Origin: Bin5 sp965204525 | Lineage (GTDB): Bacteria > Chloroflexota > Anaerolineae > Caldilineales > Caldilineaceae | Assembly: GCA_965204525.1 (NCBI GenBank) | Contig: OZ241994.1 | Location: 2,418,001 to 2,482,000, forward strand | Length of the DNA stretch: 64,000 bases | Direction: 5' to 3' | Shown: piece by piece, positions 34,332-41,990 of the stretch | Numbering within the stretch: the first letter of the stretch is position 1 | How the letters are laid out: each line of letters starts with the position of its first letter | Notes under the pieces: generated by a model | Database searches by the model: none | What the model was told of the DNA's origin: nothing | What the model saw: the letters and a program-made list of their open reading frames with translations, nothing else | Translations under genes and position numbers: made by a program

Positions 34332-35051
34332 TCAGAAGCCGGCGGCGAATAGAAAGATGAACAGGAAGAACAAGGCAAAAGCGGACAGAGTGGCAATCAG
34401 AATGAACAGCAGCGGCAGTGCGACGGCGGTCAACGAGCGTAGACGGGGCAAACTCGTCACTTCTTCATTGGCTCTGGCGTAGACGATGAAGGCCCAGATG
34501 ACACCGACTACGCTACAGACGCGGCCCAAACAGGGGATGGGTGAGAGGCCGATGAGGAGCAGGGGGGCGGCCGCGAAACCGGTGGCAGCGAAGAACGGCT
34601 GCAAGCGGCAGGTTGCGCCCAGGACACTGTTACAGACCATCACAAGGGCGCCGTAGACGATCCAAACGGCGAGCCAACGCAGCGGCCAGTTGATCCATTC
34701 GCCGAAGGCGCTGATGAAGGCGGTCAGCCAGCCGGGCAAGGGCTGCGGCAGGCCAGCGATCACCTGGAACAGCTCGCCCAGTTGGACAGGATCGAAATAG
34801 GTGGAGATATAGTCAAGAGGTGTTTCCTGTAGGAGAGACGCCTGCGCACCTAAACGCGCGAGCGGCAGCGCGGTACCGACTGATGCGGCCTGTTGCCAAT
34901 TTGCCAGGAACGGGAGGAAGCCCGCCAGCAGTCCGAGAAGAACAACCATGCCCAGGGACTGGCGCATGGTTGTTTCGGTGAATCCGGAGGCGCGCAACTG
35001 GACTGCGTCGCTCATCTTCTGAGGCGAAGGCAGCCAGTCGTGCAGACTCAC
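34332..35051 (-). CDS. YIP1-like integral membrane protein 2
   Basis: About 239 residues starting at the GTG at 35051, which overlaps the stop of the gene upstream (GTGA) and has GGGGG a few bases before it. An ATG at 35015 is the alternative. Five hydrophobic helices are visible (for example SLGMVVLLGLLAGFLPFLA and LAVWIVYGALVMVCNSVLGA). The pattern of short loops and late helices resembles the Yip1 domain. The pair at 34332 and 35048 are likely partners. Function unknown. Confidence 0.75.
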   Translation of the reverse strand: MSLHDWLPSPQKMSDAVQLRASGFTETTMRQSLGMVVLLGLLAGFLPFLANWQQAASVGTALPLARLGAQASLLQETPLDYISTYFDPVQLGELFQVIAGLPQPLPGWLTAFISAFGEWINWPLRWLAVWIVYGALVMVCNSVLGATCRLQPFFAATGFAAAPLLLIGLSPIPCLGRVCSVVGVIWAFIVYARANEEVTSLPRLRSLTAVALPLLFILIATLSAFALFFLFIFLFAAGF

Positions 35052-35752
35052 AGGTTGCCCCCGGAGATGACGAGCAGCGCGCCGAAAGCTACGGTGGCGA
35101 GGGTGCTGACAAGAAGAAGCAGTAGCCAGGCGCCGACTGCCACCAGGGCCGCGGGACCGGGAGACAGTTCGTGGGCCACTTCCAGCCCGCGAAAGGCGAT
35201 CAGAACGCCCCAGACGTGGACCAGGAGGGCGGCGACGGAGACGAACGGAACTGCGGTAAAGAGGTACAGAAGGCGAGGAGCGTTGCTGAGGGCGACGGCG
35301 CCCAAGGTCTGGCCGAGAGAGCCCTGGCCGCCGGCCGCACGGGCAAGCAGATGGCTGGAGAGGCCAAACAGGAGCCACTGGCAGATCAGGCCGAGGGGGG
35401 TCGTTGCCAGCGAAAGAAGGCGGAAACTGACGCTGTCATACCCGCTATAGGCCAGGAGGAGAGGCCAGGCGCTGCGCAGGGCGCGTTCTATTTCAAACAG
35501 GATTTCGCCGCCTGCGGTGCCCTGGCGCAGGGATTGCAGAACCGAGTTCAGGAGGGCATCCGAGGGCGGCAGCGAGGCGGTCAGGAGGAGGCTGCCAAGG
35601 AGTTGTGCGACTGCGACGAGTACACCGATGCAGGCGCACAGGAAAAGTCCCTCAATCCAGGGATTGTCGTCGTCGACCATTTCTACGAATGGGTCGGGTT
35701 CCAGGAGGAGGGCCTTCCCGATGAACCGCGGGTAGTTCTGTGGCTGTAACAT
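35048..35752 (-). CDS. YIP1-like integral membrane protein 1
   Basis: 234 residues. A cytoplasmic start (MLQPQNYPRFIGKALLLEPDPF) is followed by five hydrophobic helices (FLCACIGVLVAVAQLLGSLL; LLAYSGYDSV; FGLSSHLLARAAGG; LYLFTAVPFVSVAALLVHVW; LLLLLVSTLATVAFGALL). The end carries ALSNAPRLLYLF, like the Yip1 family A-P motif. Coupled to the next gene by a GTGA overlap. No enzymatic residue recognised. Confidence 0.75.
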   Translation of the reverse strand: MLQPQNYPRFIGKALLLEPDPFVEMVDDDNPWIEGLFLCACIGVLVAVAQLLGSLLLTASLPPSDALLNSVLQSLRQGTAGGEILFEIERALRSAWPLLLAYSGYDSVSFRLLSLATTPLGLICQWLLFGLSSHLLARAAGGQGSLGQTLGAVALSNAPRLLYLFTAVPFVSVAALLVHVWGVLIAFRGLEVAHELSPGPAALVAVGAWLLLLLVSTLATVAFGALLVISGGNL

Positions 35753-35916
35753 CTGGTTGCGACGTCAGCCTGGACTGTGAGCCCAGACCGCGCCCCGCTA
35801 GAGGGATGGGCTGTGCACGGCAGTGCAACTGATCCATGGCAAGCCCTTGGTTGAGTGGTGTCATGATAGCACAGTACCGACATGCTCTCGAAAATTGCGA
35901 CTGCATGGCAGGGGCG

Positions 35917-36028
35917 ATGCGCAAAACACCGCTGCGCATTGCTGTGCTTCAGGCTTTGCCTTGCGGCAAACGCAGCGGCAGCCGCAATGGCTGCGCATCA
36001 AACAAAGCGTGCGCAGCTGTTCGCGCAC
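35917..36028 (+). repeat. Four-hairpin structured repeat, copy B
   Basis: Stems: ATGCGC/GCGCAT (35917-35922/35934-35939), TTTGCC/GGCAAA (35955-35960/35965-35970), GCAGCC/GGCTGC (35978-35983/35989-35994), GTGCGC/GCGCAC (36009-36014/36023-36028). It ends 25 nt before the ATG of the AIR-synthase-like gene, so it would fall in that gene's leader. The rest of the 301-nt divergent gap shows no gene. Confidence 0.82.
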
Positions 36029-36053
36029 TGATTGCGACAAGCAGGAGATCGAA

Positions 36054-37145
36054 ATGTCTACGACCCCTCCCTATCTTCCGACCGGGAAGCTTCCGGCAGA
36101 TCTGCTGGCACAGCTTATCTCAACATTGCCGATCGATGACCCGGACCTAATTCTTGGCCCGAGCGTTGGCGAGGATGCGGCAATCATTGACATTAGCAGG
36201 CGTTCGGAGGAAGGAGCGCCCTCCACCTGTGGGCCCGGTGTGTTGTCACAACAGGACGGCGCCGACACGCTGCTGGCGGCCAAGAGCGATCCAATCACTT
36301 TTGCCACCGAAGAGATCGGGTATTACGCGGTCAATGTCTGTGCGAACGACCTGGCGGTGTGCGGGGCGCGGCCGCGCTTCTATCTGCCGACGGTGCTGCT
36401 GCCTGAAGGTACAACGGAGGAGGGTGTGCGGGGAATCTGCGAACAGCTGGGGGCTGCCTGCCGCGCACTGGACATCGTGGTTGCCGGCGGGCATACGGAG
36501 GTTACGGCTGCGGTGAATCAGCCGGTCGTGGCAGGAACGTTGTTGGGGGAGGTTGCGAGGGGCAAGGTCGTGCGGACGGGCGGGTGCCGGCCTGGCGACG
36601 TGGTCCTTCTGGTGGGGAGCGCGGGGATTGAAGGCACTTCGATCATCGCACGCGAGAGGCGGGATGCCTTGCAGGAGCAAGGTTGGTCTGTGGTGGAGCT
36701 GGACGAGGCGGCGAACTATCTGTACGAGCCGGGGATCAGTGTGCTGGGGCCGGCGCTGGCGGCGGCCGAATCGGGCCTGGTGACGGCGATGCACGACCCG
36801 ACGGAGGGGGGCGTGGCGACCGGGTTGTGGGAGCTGGCCGACGCTTCGGGCTGCGGGCTGGAGGTGGAGCTGGCGGCTGTGGTGGTGACGCCGTTGAGTG
36901 CGGCGGCGTGCGCGGCGTTCGGGCTTGACCCGCTGGGGACGATCGCGTCGGGCGGGCTGCTGGCGACGGCGGCACCGGAAGCTGTGGATGAGATGCTGGG
37001 CTTGTGGCAGGAGATGGGGAGGCAGGGGCAGCCTATTGGGCGCGTTCTGCCGGCGGGGGAAGGTGTTTCCGGCTTGCGCGAGGGTCGGCGCGTGCCTCTT
37101 GAACGGTTTGACGCGGATGAGATTGTGAAGTTGTGGAGGGAATAG
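36054..37145 (+). CDS. AIR-synthase-related protein (HypE/ThiL/PurM superfamily)
   Basis: 363 residues. The frame is open from 35823, but that part runs through repeat B; ATG 36054 has AGGAG nine bases upstream and begins MSTTPPYLPTGKLPADLLAQ. Superfamily marks are GPSVGEDAAIIDIS (ATP/phosphate site), YYAVNVCANDLAVCGARPRF, GGHTEVT and MHDPTEGGVATGLWELA. It is closest in layout to HypE but lacks the C-terminal Cys tail that HypE needs to make cyanide, ending DEIVKLWRE. ATP-dependent role on an unknown substrate. Confidence 0.88.
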   Translation: MSTTPPYLPTGKLPADLLAQLISTLPIDDPDLILGPSVGEDAAIIDISRRSEEGAPSTCGPGVLSQQDGADTLLAAKSDPITFATEEIGYYAVNVCANDLAVCGARPRFYLPTVLLPEGTTEEGVRGICEQLGAACRALDIVVAGGHTEVTAAVNQPVVAGTLLGEVARGKVVRTGGCRPGDVVLLVGSAGIEGTSIIARERRDALQEQGWSVVELDEAANYLYEPGISVLGPALAAAESGLVTAMHDPTEGGVATGLWELADASGCGLEVELAAVVVTPLSAAACAAFGLDPLGTIASGGLLATAAPEAVDEMLGLWQEMGRQGQPIGRVLPAGEGVSGLREGRRVPLERFDADEIVKLWRE

Positions 37146-37195
37146 GAAAAGAGGACAGGGCGGCGTGGCTCAGTTGTAGACATTACTGACTTCTA

Positions 37196-37210
37196 GGACT
37201 CGTTGACATT
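37196..37210 (+). repeat. Solo IS5-type terminal sequence
   Basis: GGACTCGTTGACATT matches 14 of 15 bases of the left end of the IS5-family element at 63692-63706, and both are preceded by TA. No transposase follows, so this may be the remnant of an earlier insertion. Confidence 0.45.
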
Positions 37211-37347
37211 TTCAAGGTGTGCCGAGAAGGCAAGCTCTTCCGGCTGCGTTCGGTGAAAAGTCGGGGTTTCAAAGCGGGCTGAAGAGACACTGTTTCAGGG
37301 TAACTGCACGAAAAGCCGGGCTGGGCGCTCCCTGAACACAGGTCATG

Positions 37348-37433
37348 CGCTCGTACGGGAACTCGTAGGGAACAGGTAAACGCTCGTACGAGCGTTTACG
37401 AGAGATCCACGAGCGTTTACGAGCGTTTGCGAG
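37348..37433. promoter_or_regulatory. 24-bp perfect palindrome with direct repeats
   Basis: The palindrome spans 37376-37399 (centre CTCGTACGAG). Its right half continues as GAGCGTTTACGAG, repeated at 37390-37402, 37411-37423 and, with one change, 37421-37433; a related GCGCTCGTACG sits at 37348. The spacings are 21 and 10 bp, close to two turns and one turn of the helix. This looks like an operator or iteron-type protein-binding array; no regulator gene is next to it. Confidence 0.55.
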
Positions 37434-37516
37434 AAAAAATTTTCAAGGGACAGAAGAGCGCCTATTCGCAATAATATAATAATTATCTGATGAAAAAGAA
37501 ACTCATATGCGTTCAA

Positions 37517-37547
37517 AAGGTCAGGGGTTCAAGTCCCCTTACCGATG
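37517..37547 (+). other. tRNA 3'-end fragment (T-arm plus acceptor strand)
   Basis: AGGGG-TTCAAGT-CCCCT (37523-37539) is a canonical T-arm. It is followed by seven bases TACCGAT that could be the 3' acceptor strand and a G discriminator, but no CCA. No D-arm, anticodon arm or 5' acceptor strand lies upstream. Such fragments are left at the edge of elements integrated at tRNA genes. Confidence 0.55.
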
Positions 37548-37577
37548 TTTGGAGAACGGCTAGACGAAACTCTGCTT

Positions 37578-37847
37578 CTATTCTATGCGTCTAAATTCTG
37601 ATTTCACGTCGACATATTTCGCTAGTCTGATCCCTTTCAGGATTTCTGTGCCCATAGTATGACCTGGACTTCCAGCACGATTAGCAATGTAGTGAAGGCC
37701 ATACATGGGTATGCCTTCCAGTTCGGCAGCATACATGATACCGAACAGATGATACATAGGCCCTTTGCCTCGATACGGGGCCTCTTTAAGCATCGCCCTG
37801 AGACTTTTCACCAAGTCGTCGAGACGTTCCTCAAAATCTTCGCTCAT
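37578..37847 (-). CDS. Hypothetical protein in AT-rich islet
   Basis: 89 residues: an acidic helical start (MSEDFEERLDDLVKSLRAML) and a middle with MYHLFGIMYAAELEGIPMYG. Predicted soluble, no recognised motif. The base composition is much more AT-rich than the window average, shared with the next gene, which suggests both arrived together. A plausible real gene by its regular amphipathic pattern, but no family known. Confidence 0.5.
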   Translation of the reverse strand: MSEDFEERLDDLVKSLRAMLKEAPYRGKGPMYHLFGIMYAAELEGIPMYGLHYIANRAGSPGHTMGTEILKGIRLAKYVDVKSEFRRIE

Positions 37848-37934
37848 GGCCTGTCATTGTACTATACATTTCAAGACTTGTCAAATTTATCTTACTCTTT
37901 ATTTCCCACCCCCCTCTCTTTGCATTGGTGACTA

Positions 37935-38345
37935 TCACCAGTCCAAATCAGTGAACTGGATTTTGCAGGCTATGTCGTTTTCAAAATAAACATCGTAACG
38001 ACCTTTCAGGTACTTTCCCGTCCCTGGCTTTTGCGCTTGAAAAACAACAGAAACGATCTGCATGTTTGCTTTCTCTTCGTCGGTGAACTGGCTGCCGGAC
38101 GGTCTGTGGGTAGAGTGTCCTTTAATGTCCAGATCGTTAGGATCAATCAAATTGACCTCTTGAAAGAAGAGATCGAGAATCTCATCAGAGACTCTCGGCC
38201 TGTTTATACATTTGCGAACGATAGGAACTGGTGTAGGCCCTGACACCAGCCAGCCTACTGGTTCAATACTTAAGGCAATCATAGCAATAGCACTTGTGGC
38301 GACTATGAATACGGTTGCGATTCGCCTAAATAGCTTGGAAATCAT
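37935..38345 (-). CDS. Hypothetical membrane-anchored or secreted protein
   Basis: 136 residues. Basic start MISKLFRRI is followed by a hydrophobic stretch of about 20 residues (ATVFIVATSAIAMIALSI), a signal anchor or signal peptide. The remainder is soluble and beta-like (QIVSVVFQAQKPGTGKYL, YDVYFENDIACKIQFTD) with two Cys. Family not recognised. AT-rich, same strand as 37578; ends 115 nt before the IS3-family element. Probably cargo of the foreign islet. Confidence 0.55.
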   Translation of the reverse strand: MISKLFRRIATVFIVATSAIAMIALSIEPVGWLVSGPTPVPIVRKCINRPRVSDEILDLFFQEVNLIDPNDLDIKGHSTHRPSGSQFTDEEKANMQIVSVVFQAQKPGTGKYLKGRYDVYFENDIACKIQFTDLDW

Positions 38346-38489
38346 TAACAGTTCCTGAGTGTCACAATTTTCATGTCAACATTCTATCTCGTCATTTTCG
38401 TCATCAGAAGTCTGTGAATTTGAATCGTCCAAAGACGAATCAGCCGCAGCAAAGATTAGCTGACCTGCCCCCGACGTTTGTACCACCTG

Positions 38490-39309
38490 TTATGTTAGTC
38501 CGACAGGCACGGGGACAGGGGCGGCAGGCAAGAGGGCCTCAGGCGCCGGCGGCCGGTAGCCCAGAGAACTGTGCGGTCTGATCCGGTTGTAAGTCCGTCT
38601 GTAGCGCTCCGTCAACACGCGCACCTCCAGCAACGTATAGAAGAGCTCCCTGTCCAGCAGTTCGTCCCTCAACTTCCCGTTGAAACTCGCAAGCCGTTCT
38701 CCCACGGCGACCCAGGCTCGATGTAGAGCGTCCTGGCTCCCACCCGCCCAAGCCACTCGCGCACAGCCTGGACCGTAAACTCCGGCCCGTTGTCCGAGCG
38801 AATATGGTCGGGCACGCCTCTGAGCACCATCAATTCGGAGAGCGCCTCTATCAGATCGGCAGACCGTATGCTGCGCGCAGCCCGAATCGCCAGACACTCT
38901 CTGCTGTATTCGTCGATGACGGTCAGCAGCCGCACTCCTGTGCCGTCATTGAGCCTCAGGTACACGAAGTCGTAGGCCCACACATGGTTCTTCACGCAGG
39001 CCGCAGACGCACGCACGAGCCGTCATCGGGCCACAGACGCCCTCTCTTCGGCTGCTTCACAGGCACCTTCAGCCCTTCACGTCGCCATATCCTCTCCACA
39101 CGCTTGTGGTTCACATGCCAGCCACGATGCCTCAGAAGGGCGGTGATCCTGCGGTAGCCGTACCGGCCGAACTGACTGGCCAGCTCCACGATCTCCTCGG
39201 TCAGCGCCTTCTCATCCTCCACAGGTCTCGGCTCGTATCGCTGTGTGGAGCGAGGATGATCCAGCACCCTGCAGGCGCGTCGCTCCGAAACCCCAAAGAG
39301 CGCCTTCAC
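38490..39309 (-). pseudogene. IS3-family transposase orfB, two frameshifts
   Basis: Three frames give successive parts of one DDE integrase-type transposase. The first (38992-39309) has VSERRACRVLDHPRSTQRY and ASQFGRYGYRRITALLRHRG. The second (38669-39016) has NHVWAYDFVYLR, DEYSRECLAI and HIRSDNGPEF. The third (38490-38700) has SFNGKLRDELLDRELFYTL and RTYNRIRPHSSLGYRPPAPE. The first break fits a 1-nt loss after LRP, the second a 4-nt loss after PWENG, next to the catalytic Glu. The element can no longer move by itself. Confidence 0.88.
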
Positions 39310-39341
39310 GTGGTCGACACACTCGCGACGACGTGAAGGAC

Positions 39342-39620
39342 TCAGAACTTTCCCTCAGACGCCTCTCTCAGTATCTGGTTGTCCAGCGTCAGGTCAGCCA
39401 CCGCTCTCTTCAGGCGGCTGTTCTCCAACTCCAGACGCTTCAGCCGCTTGGCCTGGTCGATCCTGAGACCCCCGTACTCGCTGCGCCAGCGGTAGAAGGT
39501 CTGCTCGGTCACGCCGATCCGGCGGGCGGCCTCAGCCACTGTACTGCCCTCGGCTATCGCCACCTCGGCCTCTCTCAGCTTGTTGACCACCTGCTCCGGC
39601 GTATGTCTCTTCTTAGCCAT
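39342..39620 (-). CDS. IS3-family transposase orfA
   Basis: 92 residues: a helix-turn-helix protein that binds the element's ends. VAEAARRIGVTEQTFYRWRS is the helix-turn-helix and KRLKRLELENSRLKRAVADL the leucine-zipper-like coil. The frame is complete; in this family a -1 frameshift near its end (AAAGTTCTG region) joins it to orfB. Here orfB is broken, so orfA is an orphan. Confidence 0.9.
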   Translation of the reverse strand: MAKKRHTPEQVVNKLREAEVAIAEGSTVAEAARRIGVTEQTFYRWRSEYGGLRIDQAKRLKRLELENSRLKRAVADLTLDNQILREASEGKF

Positions 39621-39660
39621 CTTTCCCCCTTTCTACGGCCCAATACTAACATTATACCTG

Positions 39661-41366
39661 GAGGCTGTCTCAGAAGTCGGGCTGAGAGCGTACGCCAATT
39701 GCGTCTGAGGGTAAGCCGGGTTTAGGATGAGGCTTACCTAAGATGTAGGAGGAGCGCACATGCCTTTTCGGGAGATGAGTAGAGAGCAGATGTGGATGCT
39801 GCCACCGACGCTTGACGAGTTGTTGCCGCCGGATCATCGAGCAAGGTTTGTGGCCGAGTTCGTCGATGCCTTGGACAGGGAAGGCTGGGCCGAGCTTGGT
39901 GTGGAGATGGGAGGGGAGCCTCTGGGTGCGCCTGCCTACCATCCCAGAGCGCTCCTGTGCGTGTGGCTTTACGGATTCATGACGGGCGTGCGTTCATGCC
40001 GCAAGCTGGAGACGGCCTGTCGTGACCAGATACCGTACCTGTGGTTGACCGGATGGCAGCGCCCCGACCACAACACGCTGTGGCGGTTCTATAGGAAGCA
40101 CCGTTCAGATATGAGGAAGCTGTTCGAGCGCACGGTGCGCACGGTGGTGACGATGGGATTGTTGGACCTGGCCGTGCAGGCGGTCGATGGTACAAAGATG
40201 GTCGCCAACGCCTCCAAGGACAGGGTCTATGACGCCGAAGAGTTGCCTGCCTTGCTGGGTCGGTTGGACAAGACGATATCCGAGCTTGAGGCCCAGAACG
40301 CAGCGGGAGAAGATGAGCCTGCCGTCAATCTGCCAGAAGAGTTGGCCGACAAGAAAGTCCTCAAAGAGCAGGTCAGGCCGGCGATGGACGCCCTTGCGGG
40401 TCGCGGCCGCCAGAAGTGCATCAACCTGACTGACAGAGACGCCCGATTGATGAAGAGCAGCCAGGGTATCGTGACTGGCTACAACGCTCAGGCCATGGTG
40501 TCGCCGTTGCAACCGAGTGTCGGTGCGAACGGGATGTTCGTCACGGCGGCTGCTGTGGTGGATGAACCGAATGACTCTGCCCAGCTGGTCCCGATGCTAG
40601 AACAGTCCGAGGAGACTACCGGGGCAAGGGCCCAGGTGACGTTGGCGGACGCCGGCTATCACTCCGGGTCTGCGCTGGACGAATGCGCCCGCAGGGACCT
40701 CAAGCTCGTGATGCCTGAGCCGTCGCGGCGACATGCGCAGCATCACCCCTATCACAAGGACCGCTTCATCTACGACCAGTGCAACGACAGCTACCTCTGC
40801 CCACACGGTCAGACGCTGACTCCCGTCGGCACCATGCGCAGTCCCAAGGGGAGACCGAGGCGCGTGTACCGGGCCTCCGCTGCCACTTGCCAGGCCTGTC
40901 CAGCCTTCGGGGTATGCACCAACGACCTATTGAATGGACGCGCGCTGACGGTAGGGCCTCACGACGCAGTGTTGCGCCGCCATCGCACCTGGATGTCCAC
41001 CCGCGAGGCACAGAAGATTTCCAAACGCAGGAAGCAGTTGATCGAACCGGTCTTCGGCATCATCAAGGAGCAACAGGGGGCGCGTCGATTCTTGCTGCGC
41101 GGCCTCGTCAATGTAGCTGCCGAGTGGGTCCTGTTGGCGACCGCGTTCAACCTGAGGACCCTTTGGCGCATATGGCGCTCAGGCGCTGTTGGCTTCCTGC
41201 CCTGCAGCACGGCATCTCAACCCATTCCCTGAGTGTAGCGCCTGGCAGCGTCAATACTGCCTCTTCAACAGTTGGCATGGCTCAGCTTATGCAACCAGCC
41301 GTCTTCGGAAGCTGGTGTGCCGGATCTTACCAACGCCTACCCATCTTGCCCTTCTGAGACAGCCTC
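39661..41366 (+). mobile_element. IS1182-family element, intact, nested in the IS3-family element
   Basis: 1706 bp. Perfect 16-bp terminal inverted repeats GAGGCTGTCTCAGAAG (39661-39676) and CTTCTGAGACAGCCTC (41351-41366). Flanked by a 4-bp duplication CCTG (39657-39660 and 41367-41370). Removing the element and one CCTG restores TACCTGGACCAG of the IS3 end. One full-length transposase gene inside, so this insertion is young relative to the host IS. Confidence 0.92.
39760..41232 (+). CDS. IS1182-family transposase
   Basis: 490 residues, uninterrupted. The N-terminal DUF772-like part has MPFREMSREQMWMLPP and PDHRARFVAEFVDALD. The DDE residues are Asp in VQAVDGTKMVANASKD, Asp in LADAGYHSGSAL and Glu in LIEPVFGIIKEQQGARRF. 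A Cys-rich insert (CHPHG-like YLCPHG and TCQACPAFGVC) is typical. GGAGGAG lies before the ATG. Likely active. Confidence 0.95.
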   Translation: MPFREMSREQMWMLPPTLDELLPPDHRARFVAEFVDALDREGWAELGVEMGGEPLGAPAYHPRALLCVWLYGFMTGVRSCRKLETACRDQIPYLWLTGWQRPDHNTLWRFYRKHRSDMRKLFERTVRTVVTMGLLDLAVQAVDGTKMVANASKDRVYDAEELPALLGRLDKTISELEAQNAAGEDEPAVNLPEELADKKVLKEQVRPAMDALAGRGRQKCINLTDRDARLMKSSQGIVTGYNAQAMVSPLQPSVGANGMFVTAAAVVDEPNDSAQLVPMLEQSEETTGARAQVTLADAGYHSGSALDECARRDLKLVMPEPSRRHAQHHPYHKDRFIYDQCNDSYLCPHGQTLTPVGTMRSPKGRPRRVYRASAATCQACPAFGVCTNDLLNGRALTVGPHDAVLRRHRTWMSTREAQKISKRRKQLIEPVFGIIKEQQGARRFLLRGLVNVAAEWVLLATAFNLRTLWRIWRSGAVGFLPCSTASQPIP

Positions 41367-41557
41367 CCTGGACCAGTTTTTAGGGGGCAGGTCAACTGCA
41401 AGACAATAACTCAAATTTGCGTTCAGCAACTTCATAATGATAGCCTGAATGTGGGTTCAGGTGATAGAGGCATTGTGTGGTATGTCAATCCATCTGAACT
41501 TCAAGGCATGGTAAGGGAAGAACCGTTCCGACCCACACAGATAGTGAAAGGAACTTC

Positions 41558-41635
41558 ATGTTCTTTCTTTACCACGAGAGTCGATTTGGTAAGTTTTCCA
41601 TTGCCTTCGACCTCAGATGGCTGCTTTTCCTGTAA
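41558..41635 (+). CDS. Candidate 25-residue hydrophobic small protein
   Basis: ATG 41558 to TAA 41633-41635 encodes MFFLYHESRFGKFSIAFDLR plus WLLFL. AAAGGA lies seven bases before the ATG, a good ribosome site, and a strong terminator starts 17 nt after the stop. Hydrophobic ends with a charged middle would suit a membrane peptide. CATAAT at 41433-41438 is a possible -10. It could instead be the tail of a gene lost to the IS insertion. No family known; low certainty. Confidence 0.25.
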   Translation: MFFLYHESRFGKFSIAFDLRWLLFL

Positions 41636-41651
41636 TTCAGGTACTAGCGGC

Positions 41652-41690
41652 AAGACGGGGATGCTCAGAGCATCCCCGTCTTTCTCGTCT
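41652..41690 (+). terminator. Rho-independent terminator
   Basis: AAGACGGGGATGC (41652-41664) pairs perfectly with GCATCCCCGTCTT (41670-41682) around TCAGA, followed by TCTCGTCTT. A 13-bp stem with a T-rich tail on the plus strand, although no large gene lies directly upstream. Confidence 0.8.
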
Positions 41691-41990
41691 TGCCCGCCGC
41701 CATCCTTTAACCAATCCCCCACTTTCCTTGGTGGTAGTGCATCGCCCGTCAAGCGGGTTTGTCTACTTTGGTATATAATTCCCAAACAAATGGTCGCTGA
41801 ATCTCGGGAATAGCGATGGTACCGATCTGGATCCAGGTCAGCAAAGTTTGGATGGTGTGTTGGTTTACTGAATAGCGTTGCGCCACATTCATACCCTTAT
41901 AGAAACATTGTCTTGCTCACATAAGATTTTTCCACTCTTCCTTAGCTTGTATCCCAACACTCTGTTCTAACCCAGGCCAATCTGTTCACA

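Larger units (their letters stand above)
37146..37577. other. Gene-free edge of a foreign islet
   Basis: 432 nt without a gene. Holds a solo IS end, an operator-like palindrome with repeats and a tRNA fragment (listed separately). Composition shifts from GC-rich to clearly AT-rich after about 37430 and stays so to about 38460. Confidence 0.5.
38461..41394 (-). mobile_element. IS3-family element, decayed and split by an IS1182-family insertion
   Basis: Ends are related inverted repeats: TGACCTGCCCCC at 38461-38472 and GGGGGCAGGTCA at 41383-41394, both followed inward by a ...ATGTTAGT stretch (38491-38498, and 39644-39651 on the other strand). Without the inner element the length is about 1.22 kb, normal for the family. 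No duplication of the target is visible at the outer ends. orfA is intact and orfB is broken by two frameshifts. Confidence 0.85.
41395..41990. other. 596-nt spacer after the IS pair
   Basis: Contains a candidate 25-codon gene and a strong terminator (listed separately). Beyond 41700 it is AT-rich with no convincing gene, up to the stop of the carboxylate-amine ligase at 41991. A minus-strand frame at 41501-41785 crosses the terminator stem and is not credible. Confidence 0.4.

Noticed and set aside
33733..34482. Plus-strand 249-codon frame through repeat A
   Set aside because: It runs through the repeat and antisense to the Cys-rich protein; no family marks. The frames through copies A, B and C look alike only because the DNA repeats do.
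35917..36053. Riboswitch upstream of the AIR-synthase-like gene
   Set aside because: The same four-hairpin unit occurs in two other places without a common gene type, so a metabolite sensor for this gene is unlikely.
37376..37433. CRISPR array
   Set aside because: Repeats are 13 nt with 10- and 21-bp spacing and no unique spacers of normal size; no cas gene in the window.
37440..37577. Complete tRNA gene
   Set aside because: Only the T-arm and 3' acceptor strand are present; no D-arm, anticodon arm or 5' acceptor strand fits upstream.
41501..41785. Minus-strand 94-codon frame
   Set aside because: It passes straight through a perfect terminator stem and has no ribosome site or recognisable motif.
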